Part shown: piece by piece, positions 1 through 5,679 of the stretch | How the letters are laid out: the number at the start of each line of letters is the position of its first letter | Position numbering within the stretch: position 1 is the stretch's first letter | Source of the DNA: Deltaproteobacteria bacterium | GTDB lineage: Bacteria; Desulfobacterota; Desulfobacteria; Desulfobacterales; ETH-SRB1 | Reading direction: 5' to 3' | DNA: 6,982 bases | NCBI GenBank assembly: GCA_003647525.1 | Contig: QMMZ01000101.1 | Location: 1 to 6,982 of the forward strand | The notes under the pieces: generated by a model | Databases searched by the model: none | Told to the model about the DNA's origin: nothing | Seen by the model: the letters and a program-made list of their open reading frames with translations, nothing else | Translations under genes and position numbers: made by a program

Positions 1-153
1 AACTCGTTTATGCTGCCGACACATCAGGTTAATGCACTTTATATGGGCCCCGGAAGATATAGAAGTGTGGATTTTATAAAGGCCGGCGGGATTATGACTG
101 TATTATTTATAGTAGTATTAATCGGCATGCTTTATTTATTTTACGGCATTTAA
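1..153 (+). CDS. SLC13/DASS-type anion permease, C-terminal fragment
   Basis: This is the last 50 codons of a gene that begins outside the window; it is open from base 1 and stops at TAA 151-153. The segment FMLPTHQVNALYMGPGRY near the fragment's start resembles the conserved C-terminal loop and re-entrant region of SLC13 (divalent anion:Na+ symporter) permeases, where a Pro-Thr/Asn-rich stretch and a GPGxY motif follow the second substrate-binding hairpin. It is followed by DFIKAGG and a final hydrophobic helix (about residues 31-48 of the fragment, ITVL-type residues) ending in LYLFYGI. Members carry sulfate, thiosulfate or di/tricarboxylates across the inner membrane; the substrate cannot be read from this fragment. 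It lies upstream of, and in the same direction as, the kinase-like gene, 145 bp away, with repeats in between, so co-transcription is possible but not shown. Confidence 0.75.
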   Translation, partial: NSFMLPTHQVNALYMGPGRYRSVDFIKAGGIMTVLFIVVLIGMLYLFYGI

Positions 154-162
154 TCAGGATAT

Positions 163-278
163 AACGGTTTACAGTTCACAGTTAAAATGCTTCAGGTGTT
201 ACATGGTTCATTGAAAAAAGTATGAACTGTAAACCGACAACCGTGAACCGTGAACTGTAAACCGACAACCGTTACTTA
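163..278. repeat. Heptamer repeat array, inverted pair (family A)
   Basis: The right part, 223-271, is seven consecutive 7-bp units fitting roughly TRAACYG (TGAACTG at 223, TAAACCG at 230, ACAACCG at 237, TGAACCG at 244, then the first three again from 251). Bases 223-244 recur exactly at 251-272, so four heptamers form a 28-bp higher-order unit. The left part, 165-185, holds three units of the same family on the opposite strand: CGGTTTACAGTTCA at 165-178 is the exact reverse complement of 223-236 and of 251-264. Allowing four mismatches, the match extends to 163-185 against 244-266. The arms flank a unique spacer (186-222). The array ends about 10 bp before the ribosome-binding site of the next gene. 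There is no T-tract after the stem, so it does not look like a simple terminator. Confidence 0.85.
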
Positions 279-298
279 ACATTTCAAGGAGGGGCAAA

Positions 299-1132
299 GT
301 GTCCATTATAACTATTACCGATAGTTCTTACAGCAATGGAAGGCAAATAGCCAAAAGTGCTGCCAAAAGATTGAATTACGAGTATGCAGACAGTGAAAAT
401 ATTTTACCACTGGTTTCCAGGAAATTCGGTGTTTCTGAATCTAAGATTGTACGAGCTCTTAAAGATACACCATCAAACGTTGGAATGTTTTCCAAGGCTA
501 AACCTGAACACATAATATTTACTGAGACTTTGATAACAGAATATTTGTTAAAAAATAATATAGTATATTATGGAGTTGTCGGACTTCCACTTATCCTGGA
601 GGTTTCCCATGTTCTCAAGGTTCATATTATTGCTAATTTAGAGAGCAGAATAAAAAACAGAATGAAGCTGGATAATGTATCTCAGGACAAGGCGCGCAAG
701 GCAGTTACAAAGGAAGATGCGCAACTAAATAAGTGGGTTGAGGCTGTTTACAATATTGACGTTACAGATCCGAACTTATATGATCTGGTAATAAACATCG
801 GGCATATCAAGGGTGATGATATTGAAGATGCCCTGGAAACCATTATTAGTACTGTAGAGCACAAGAAATTTCAGCCCATGACATATTCTTTAAGATGTAT
901 GAAAAATATTGCATTATCATGTCGTGTCCGGGCGAGTCTATCGGATATAGATTCAAAAATGCAGGTAAAAACCGATGAAGGAATTGTATATATATATACT
1001 AAAGCCGTTAAGAAAAAAGCACAGAATAAGGTATTGGAAATGAAACAAAAGGTGATGAGAATTGAAGGAGTCAAACACGTTGAAGTTTATATAGATTATG
1101 ATTTGTTTGCAAAAGTTTCCCATGGGCAGTAG
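299..1132 (+). CDS. Cytidylate-kinase-like protein with C-terminal BON-like domain
   Basis: The protein has 277 residues and starts at GTG 299, preceded by a strong ribosome-binding site (AAGGAGGGG, 287-294). Residues 1-190 follow the plan of the cytidylate-kinase-like family: an N-terminal ITITDSS strand, a loop SYSNGRQIAK (10-19) in the place of the phosphate-binding loop, a helix, a central VVYYGVVG strand (88-95), then VHIIANLESRIKNRM (108-122) resembling the lid/R-rich region and DPNLYDLVINIG (157-168), a typical late strand. The loop lacks the GSGG or GxxxxGK[ST] pattern of active kinases, so nucleotide binding is doubtful. Residues about 206-265 look like a BON domain: alternating strand and helix, VKTDEGIVYIYTKAV, ending in IEGVKHVEVYI. 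BON domains usually bind phospholipid or act in sensory proteins. No signal peptide or membrane helix is seen, so it is probably cytoplasmic. It is transcribed toward the two-component genes and might sense or modulate signalling; this role is inferred. Confidence 0.75.
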   Translation: MSIITITDSSYSNGRQIAKSAAKRLNYEYADSENILPLVSRKFGVSESKIVRALKDTPSNVGMFSKAKPEHIIFTETLITEYLLKNNIVYYGVVGLPLILEVSHVLKVHIIANLESRIKNRMKLDNVSQDKARKAVTKEDAQLNKWVEAVYNIDVTDPNLYDLVINIGHIKGDDIEDALETIISTVEHKKFQPMTYSLRCMKNIALSCRVRASLSDIDSKMQVKTDEGIVYIYTKAVKKKAQNKVLEMKQKVMRIEGVKHVEVYIDYDLFAKVSHGQ

Positions 1133-1152
1133 TCTTGTTTTGAGCAATTTTA

Positions 1153-1184
1153 TTGGCAAGTTAAAAAAAATATCAGTATATAAT
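1153..1184 (+). promoter_or_regulatory. Candidate sigma-70-type promoter for the receiver gene
   Basis: TTGGCA (1153-1158) resembles a -35 box. A very AT-rich stretch follows, containing TATATA (1177-1182, spacer 18) overlapping a perfect TATAAT (1179-1184, spacer 20). A start near 1190 would place the 1194-1207 palindrome at the extreme 5' end of the transcript. The spacing is not ideal for the perfect -10, and AT-rich DNA gives such matches by chance, so this is a weak call. Confidence 0.35.
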
Positions 1185-1193
1185 ATAATAGTT

Positions 1194-1207
1194 CGCCCAA
1201 ATGGGCG
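1194..1207. promoter_or_regulatory. Small palindrome ahead of the receiver gene
   Basis: CGCCCAAATGGGCG is a 5-bp GC stem with an AAAT loop (6 bp with a 2-base centre if read as double-stranded palindrome). It lies between the candidate -10 box and the ribosome-binding site at 1224-1230. No T-tract follows, so it is not an obvious terminator. Possible roles are a transcript-stabilising 5' hairpin or a protein operator; the sequence does not decide. Confidence 0.4.
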
Positions 1208-1235
1208 CTAATTTAATATCTATGGGGGGGTAAAA

Positions 1236-1634
1236 ATGAAAGAAAAATTAGAGATCCTGTTATTGGATGATGAAATTATAGTTGGAAACAGGTTGGGACC
1301 AGCTCTTGAAAAAGCTGGTTATGTGGTAGAAGTATTTGAAGATCCAGAAAAAGCTCTAAACAGGATCCATGAGAAAGAGTTTGATATCGTTGTTACCGAT
1401 ATAATGATGGCAAAGGTTAACGGTATCCAGGTTTTGGAAGAGGTACGAAAAAAATCAGAAATCACCAGGGTAATTATTATTACAGGCTATGCAACAGTAG
1501 CTCTGGCTCGTGAAGCTATGGACAAAGGCGCTTTTGATATGATTGCAAAGCCATTCAAACCCAGTGAACTTCATTCTGTAATAACAAAAGCAGCGGATTC
1601 ACTTGGCTATAAAAAAATTATAGCAAAAGCATAA
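1236..1634 (+). CDS. Stand-alone receiver-domain response regulator
   Basis: The product is 132 residues, a single receiver domain with no output domain, the size of a CheY/Spo0F-type protein. Start ATG 1236 has a run of seven G (1224-1230) as ribosome-binding site with a 5-base spacer. The phosphorylation site is intact: acidic pair D11/D12, acceptor D55 in VVTDIMM, T83 in IITGYA, and K105 in AKPFKP. The loop after the acceptor reads MMAKVNG instead of the usual MPxMDG, losing the proline and changing D to N. The body resembles the receiver half of the sigma-54 regulator encoded downstream (shared EVFEDP/ETFQNP, VIIITGYA and KPF patterns), suggesting both may take phosphate from the same kinase. 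It lies 209 bp ahead of the kinase gene. Likely role: phosphate shuttle, sink or protein-protein switch in this signalling set; this is inference. Confidence 0.9.
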   Translation: MKEKLEILLLDDEIIVGNRLGPALEKAGYVVEVFEDPEKALNRIHEKEFDIVVTDIMMAKVNGIQVLEEVRKKSEITRVIIITGYATVALAREAMDKGAFDMIAKPFKPSELHSVITKAADSLGYKKIIAKA

Positions 1635-1703
1635 AAATTGCTGCAAGAAAAAAAACCTATTGCTTGATATTCCAAGGCTATAGTGAGATATATTACATTT
1701 TGT

Positions 1704-1717
1704 AGCCGATCACGGCT
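1704..1717. repeat. Small hairpin AGCCG-ATCA-CGGCT
   Basis: A perfect 5-bp stem with a 4-base loop directly abuts the first heptamer at 1717. A looser stem (1676-1683 with 1700-1707, two G-T pairs) competes for the same bases. Neither is followed by a T-tract. The function is unknown; it may be part of the same palindromic element as the heptamers. Confidence 0.35.
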
Positions 1718-1790
1718 TGAAACTTGAAATTGGAAAGTAGAAATTTGGGAGAATAGTACAAAAACATGAAGGCCAAATTTCCAATTTCTC
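1717..1790. repeat. Heptamer repeat array, inverted pair (family B)
   Basis: From 1717 the plus strand reads TTGAAAC, TTGAAAT, TGGAAAG, TAGAAAT, TTGGGAG, five units of 7 bp with consensus near TTGAAAT. The other arm, 1771-1790, carries the same family on the opposite strand. GAAATTGGAAA (1726-1736) is the exact reverse complement of 1778-1788, and AAATTTGG (1741-1748) of 1773-1780. Read together, the left arm equals the right arm plus exactly one extra 7-bp unit between those two blocks. The spacer between arms is about 22 bp. The element fills the middle of the gap between the receiver and kinase genes, about 50 bp before the kinase start. Confidence 0.8.
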
Positions 1791-1843
1791 ATCTCAATGT
1801 TCCGTGAACGCTTACTACTCTTTTAATAGGTTAAATATATATT

Positions 1844-3394
1844 ATGATAAATTTTTTTGAATCCGACTCTAAATCTATAAACAATTTAAAGAAAACAGTA
1901 TACTCCAAAAAATGTACGCTGAATAGCGATTGCCCGGATGTGCTTTCACGGCCACGTTTTAGCCTTCGGGCACATATATTGCTGATGTTTATTCTTTTAT
2001 CCTCTTTGTCGATAGCTCTTGTTATTGGTTCAGTCATAGCCATAAATCATATACAAAAAAAATTTTCCTTCTTTCAAATCTCTGAAAAATATCTTTTTGA
2101 TATTGCGCAAGCCAGAAGGTGGGAAAAAAACTATTTTCTGTATGGCACAAATCTCGAAGATGCAGTTCAGAGTGCTAATAATGCAAAAAAAATTTTATCC
2201 GACAACTTGAAAAAAGTCACAATTATTTTATCACCGGAAGAGACAACAATAATAATACAACATATTGAGAAATACAGGAAGCTTTTGCAAGAGCTGACGG
2301 TGTTAGAAAAAAACAGGATTAAGAATACTGAAAAAAAACACGAGATCGAAACTTCCTTGCGAAGACATGGCGCTGAGATGGTTAAACTGGCGGCCGCTAT
2401 AGTTCAGACCGAACAACATTCCATGAATGCTATGCTTAAGCTCATTCAGAGAATTCCTGTTTACTCTCTTGCAGTTGTTTTGTTATTAACAACTTTTTTA
2501 GTATGTTTTTTTGTAAAAAGATTGATAAAGCCACTTAAGCTCCTTGTTGAAAGCACACAAAAAATAGCAAAAGGAAATTTTTCTCCGATTCCTCCAATGT
2601 GTAAATACCGTGGTGAATTTACAACAGTAGAGCTGGCTGTCAACCAGATGATTCAAGAGCTTCAATTGCGTGAAGTTGCGATGATTGAGTCGCACAAGCT
2701 CAGAGCAATCGGAACTTTAACAGCCGGTGTGGCTCATGAATTGAACAATCCTTTAAACAATATAATGCTCACAGCACATGCCATGCTTGAGGATCATAAT
2801 GATTTATCTGAAGATGAGATGCTTGAAATGATAAACGATGTCATTAACGAAGCAGACAGGTCGCGAAAGATAATTCGCAATCTGCTGGATTTTGCAAGAG
2901 AAGGCGAGTCTGTCACCGAACCTATTGATCTGGGAGTGTTAGTTAACGAAACAATTAAATTAGCGCAGAATCAGATTAAAGTATCAGGAACGAAAATAGA
3001 AACTCAAATTCAGACCCACCTACCCCAGATTCGCGGGGACAAACAGCAATTGAAGCAGGTCTTCTTGAATCTGATTCTTAATGCCTTAGATGCAGTCAAA
3101 AAAGAGGGAACTATTAAAATAAGCCTTAAACAAGCTATCACGCCAGGATTTCTCGCTGTTCAGGTAGAAGATAATGGATGTGGAATACCCCCTCATATTT
3201 TGCCTAATATATTTGATCCGTTTTTTACCACAAAAGGACCGGGAAAAGGCACCGGACTTGGTCTTTCTGTTTCCCATGGAATAGTTACAATACATGGTGG
3301 GCAGATCAGTATTGAAACCGAAAAGGGAAAATATACAAGGTTTACGGTAATTCTCCCTTCAAGTGATGTTCCTGCAGATCTCAACAAGACCTAA
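1844..3394 (+). CDS. Membrane sensor histidine kinase (HAMP, HisKA, HATPase)
   Basis: The protein has 516 residues. After an unusual 40-residue polar N-terminus comes membrane helix 1 (about 44-68), a mostly helical periplasmic sensor region (about 70-204) that includes DIAQARRWEKNYFLYG (86-101), a pattern seen in four-helix-bundle sensor domains, membrane helix 2 (about 206-224), a HAMP linker (about 225-278), and the kinase core. In the core, H298 in AGVAHELNNPL is the phosphorylated histidine; the N box is NLILNALDAV (N413), G1 is DNGCGIP (443-449), the F box is FDPFFTTK (457-464) and G2 is GKGTGLGL (467-474), all intact. It is the NtrB/ZraS-like type that partners with NtrC-like regulators, and such a regulator follows 165 bp downstream. 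Start ATG 1844 has only a weak AGG at 1828-1830, 13 bases away; a stop at 1832-1834 rules out an upstream start, so the first residues are uncertain (M48 at 1985 is a later candidate but would cut into the helix). The signal sensed is unknown. Confidence 0.93.
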   Translation: MINFFESDSKSINNLKKTVYSKKCTLNSDCPDVLSRPRFSLRAHILLMFILLSSLSIALVIGSVIAINHIQKKFSFFQISEKYLFDIAQARRWEKNYFLYGTNLEDAVQSANNAKKILSDNLKKVTIILSPEETTIIIQHIEKYRKLLQELTVLEKNRIKNTEKKHEIETSLRRHGAEMVKLAAAIVQTEQHSMNAMLKLIQRIPVYSLAVVLLLTTFLVCFFVKRLIKPLKLLVESTQKIAKGNFSPIPPMCKYRGEFTTVELAVNQMIQELQLREVAMIESHKLRAIGTLTAGVAHELNNPLNNIMLTAHAMLEDHNDLSEDEMLEMINDVINEADRSRKIIRNLLDFAREGESVTEPIDLGVLVNETIKLAQNQIKVSGTKIETQIQTHLPQIRGDKQQLKQVFLNLILNALDAVKKEGTIKISLKQAITPGFLAVQVEDNGCGIPPHILPNIFDPFFTTKGPGKGTGLGLSVSHGIVTIHGGQISIETEKGKYTRFTVILPSSDVPADLNKT

Positions 3395-3407
3395 GGGCTT
3401 AATTAAA

Positions 3408-3448
3408 CAGATAACACATTCAGCTAACAGCTAATAGCCAATAGCTTT
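3408..3448. repeat. Heptamer repeat array (family C)
   Basis: Units of 7 bp read CAGCTAA (3421), CAGCTAA (3428), TAGCCAA (3435) and TAGCTTT (3442), consensus YAGCYAA. Just upstream CAGATAA (3408) and a 6-base CACATT continue the pattern with a one-base slip. A weak inverted counterpart may lie downstream: 3437-3447 matches the reverse complement of 3480-3490 at 9 of 11 positions. The run of T at 3445-3451 follows the array, but no good stem precedes it. The array lies in the gap between the kinase and regulator genes. Confidence 0.65.
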
Positions 3449-3559
3449 TTTACAAATCTTCACATCGGTAAATAAGCTGAAACTATTGCCAGCATTAAAC
3501 AAAATACTTTTCGGTCAGGCACTAGGTAACAGCAAATCCTTATTGAAGGAAATTTGTCG

Positions 3560-4936
3560 TTGAACAAAAACGATGAAAATATATTGATACGTATTGCGAT
3601 TATTGATGATGAGCCTCTGGTTCTGCGAAATTTGCAGAGAAAAATTGGTAAAAGCGGTTTTCAAGTCGAAACGTTTCAAAATCCCCTCAAAGCAATCGAA
3701 AGAATGGAAATCCAGCCTTTCGACATCATTCTCACCGATTTGCGCATGCCGGAAATGGATGGCATGCAGGTTTTAGAAAAGATCAAGAAAAATTATCCAA
3801 AGACAGAAGTTATAATTATTACCGGCTATGCATCCATAGAAAATGCTGTTGAAGCAGTTAAGCGAGGCGCTTTTTATTACATTGAAAAGCCCTTTACTCC
3901 TGAACAAGTAATGCTGATATTAAACCGTGCAGTTGACAAGGTACGTTTGGTCCACGAAAATAAACGGCTTAAGGAAGATCTTTTTAGAAAAGATAATGTG
4001 CGAAAAATCATTGGCGTCAGTTCTCCTGTCCGTGAGTTAATTAAAATAATTCAAAAAGTATCCAGGGTAAACTGTAATGTTCTTATTCAGGGTGAAACAG
4101 GGACTGGTAAGGAGCTGGCATCAAGGGCCATACATTTTGGCAGCCCGAGGAAGGACAAGCCATATATCAGTTTTAATTGCGGCAGTTTTACAGAGGAATT
4201 GATATCCAATGAACTTTTTGGCCATGAAAAAGGCGCATTTACCGGTGCAGAAAATATCAAAGTAGGTTTGCTCGAAGCAGCACAGGGCGGCACTGTCTTT
4301 CTAGATGAAATTGGAGGGATGCCTCTTTCCATGCAGGTAAAGCTGCTCAGAGTAATTCAGGAAAAGAAACTGCTAAGAGTGGGAGGCTCTGATCCTGTTG
4401 ACCTGGATATCAGGGTGATATCTGCAACAAATAAGGAGCTTGAAAACGAGATCAAGGCTGGAAGGTTTAGAGAAGATCTTTATTTCCGTCTCAAGGTAGT
4501 CAAAATCCGTGTCCCTTCCCTCAGGGAAAGGGGAAAAGACATACCTCTATTAATAGAACATTTTATAGATAAATATAACAGACTTTACAATAAAAGGATT
4601 AAAGGGTTTTCAAAACAAGCCAAAGAAGTCTTAATGAAATATTCTTTTCCAGGGAATGTCAGAGAGCTTGAGCATATAGTGTCCAGCGCTGTTGCTTTAG
4701 GCGAAGAAGCCTTGATCGATGAGAATGATCTGCCAGAGGATATTGACCATCTGGTCGTTGAGACAGTTGAAAATAAAGAATTGCTTCCTCTTTATGAAGA
4801 AGAAAAGGCTCATATAATCAGGGTCCTTGAAGCTACCAATTATAACAAGGTAAGAGCTGCAAAAATTCTTGATATCCCAAGAACAACTTTGTGGAGAAAA
4901 ACAAAAAAATACGGCATCATGGAATCTTTGGGATAA
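3560..4936 (+). CDS. Sigma-54-dependent NtrC-family response regulator
   Basis: It is about 458 residues long, the usual length. There are three domains. The receiver (about 10-127) has D16/D17, acceptor D60 in LTDLRMPEMDG, T88 and K110. The AAA+ sigma-54 activator domain (about 150-380) has Walker A GETGTGKE (178-185), the sigma-54 contact loop GAFTGA (225-230), Walker B TVFLDE (D249, E250), arginine-rich REDLYFRL (304-311) and GNVREL (365-370). The C-terminal Fis-type helix-turn-helix (about 416-450) has NKVRAAKILDIPRTTLWRK. All catalytic and contact residues are present, so it should be an active enhancer-binding activator of RNA polymerase-sigma-54. Start: two TTG codons compete. The one at 3560 sits 9 bases after AAGGA (3546-3550); the one at 3554 leaves only 3 bases, so 3560 is preferred and 3554 would add two residues. 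The adjacent histidine kinase is its probable partner. Its targets may include the flanking transporter genes, but no -24/-12 promoter is visible here. Confidence 0.95.
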   Translation: MNKNDENILIRIAIIDDEPLVLRNLQRKIGKSGFQVETFQNPLKAIERMEIQPFDIILTDLRMPEMDGMQVLEKIKKNYPKTEVIIITGYASIENAVEAVKRGAFYYIEKPFTPEQVMLILNRAVDKVRLVHENKRLKEDLFRKDNVRKIIGVSSPVRELIKIIQKVSRVNCNVLIQGETGTGKELASRAIHFGSPRKDKPYISFNCGSFTEELISNELFGHEKGAFTGAENIKVGLLEAAQGGTVFLDEIGGMPLSMQVKLLRVIQEKKLLRVGGSDPVDLDIRVISATNKELENEIKAGRFREDLYFRLKVVKIRVPSLRERGKDIPLLIEHFIDKYNRLYNKRIKGFSKQAKEVLMKYSFPGNVRELEHIVSSAVALGEEALIDENDLPEDIDHLVVETVENKELLPLYEEEKAHIIRVLEATNYNKVRAAKILDIPRTTLWRKTKKYGIMESLG

Positions 4937-4943
4937 GGGCGGA

Positions 4944-4973
4944 AATTGCAGGGCCAAATATGGCCCTGCAATT
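4944..4973. terminator. Bidirectional terminator hairpin between convergent genes
   Basis: AATTGCAGGGCC (4944-4955) and GGCCCTGCAATT (4962-4973) form a perfect 12-bp stem around a 6-base AAATAT loop. It lies 7 bp after the stop of the regulator gene and 17 bp beyond the stop of the oppositely oriented membrane-protein gene. On the plus strand the downstream sequence is AT-rich but without a long T run, and on the minus strand it is not T-rich, so its strength is uncertain; position and perfection argue for a shared terminator. Confidence 0.75.
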
Positions 4974-4990
4974 ATATATGTTAATTTAGT

Positions 4991-5677
4991 TTAATGCTCC
5001 AGCCTCAGTCCCCATCCTTCAAACATGAAAAGAATGGAAAAACCATACCACAACGTGTAACCAACATAGAAAATCAGAGAAAATATAACGATCCCCATTT
5101 TGTCGGTAATTTTTTGTGGTTCAATTGTATAGTAGTTATAAGAAGTTTCAACGACCTTCTTTAATGCCAATGCAATAACCTCGGCTTCTTTGAACAGCTT
5201 CTGTTTTTTCAGGTCTTTATCTGCTGCCTTTAGAGCAGTCCACCAGTTATAAAGAGCCCGTCTCTCATTATAGCCATACTTTTTGGTGACCGTTGCTCCG
5301 TCATTATGATACATGCTGTCTGAATCTTCCAGGCAGTTTGCAAGCATATTGCCAAGATCGCCGGATACAGTTAGCTGGGCTCCAGATACTTCTGTTGTTG
5401 CTCCAGCCTTTGTAAACAAAGATGCTGTCTGTTTGGCCTGGTTCTCATCTGCCATTTTCATGGCCATTGTAACGTTATTTCCTATGAACGTCTCGGCTTC
5501 TTTTTTTACTTGGGGAATATAGTAGGCAGAGTCTTTTGATATGGAGTTATACAGAGAATCCAGATATTGCATGCCGTTCTGGCCATTAAAGACAGGTGAA
5601 AATATTATAAACAAGATAACAAAAAAAACCGCCAATAATCCAAAACCGCCGTAAAATTCTTTCTTATTAGCAATCAT
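4991..5677 (-). CDS. Small two-helix membrane protein, unknown function, TauE/SafE partner
   Basis: I do not recognise a named family for this 228-residue protein. It has a short basic N-terminus (MIANKKEF), membrane helix 1 (about 10-29), a soluble segment of about 160 residues (30-193) and membrane helix 2 (about 194-217), ending FEGWGLRLEH. The positive-inside rule suggests the middle segment is periplasmic. It contains a lysine-rich helical stretch (KAADKDLKKQKLFKEAEVIA, about 150-169) and a mid-part with TVSGDLGNMLANC (103-115) holding the single cysteine, C115. There is no heme-binding CXXCH and no lipobox. Start ATG 5675-5677 follows the carrier's stop by 2 bp, and its ribosome-binding site lies inside the carrier's last codons, so the two are made together. 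It may be an accessory subunit or assembly factor of the carrier; this is inferred from coupling and topology only. Confidence 0.85.
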   Translation of the reverse strand: MIANKKEFYGGFGLLAVFFVILFIIFSPVFNGQNGMQYLDSLYNSISKDSAYYIPQVKKEAETFIGNNVTMAMKMADENQAKQTASLFTKAGATTEVSGAQLTVSGDLGNMLANCLEDSDSMYHNDGATVTKKYGYNERRALYNWWTALKAADKDLKKQKLFKEAEVIALALKKVVETSYNYYTIEPQKITDKMGIVIFSLIFYVGYTLWYGFSILFMFEGWGLRLEH

Positions 5678-5679
5678 GA

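Noticed and set aside
163..278. CRISPR-like array
   Set aside because: The repeats are directly abutting 7-bp units with no unique spacers of regular length, and no cas genes are present.
1153..1170. Sigma-54 -24 element TTGGCA before the receiver gene
   Set aside because: The position where GC of the -12 element should be is all A.
1704..1717. Intrinsic terminator after the receiver gene
   Set aside because: The stem is only 5 bp and no T-tract follows on either strand.
3445..3451. Terminator formed by the family C array and the T run
   Set aside because: No stable stem could be built immediately before the T run; the array units are direct, not inverted, there.
3517..3534. Sigma-54 promoter before the regulator gene (AGGCAC...AGCA)
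   Set aside because: The GG-to-GC spacing is 12 bases instead of the required 10, and the -24 T is missing.
4087..4332. 81-codon open frame opposite the sigma-54 regulator
   Set aside because: It lies antisense to the Walker A to Walker B region, has no ribosome-binding support, and mirrors conserved coding sequence.
5313..5522. Plus-strand open frame opposite the small membrane protein gene
   Set aside because: It is antisense to a coupled, well-supported gene and shows no recognisable features.
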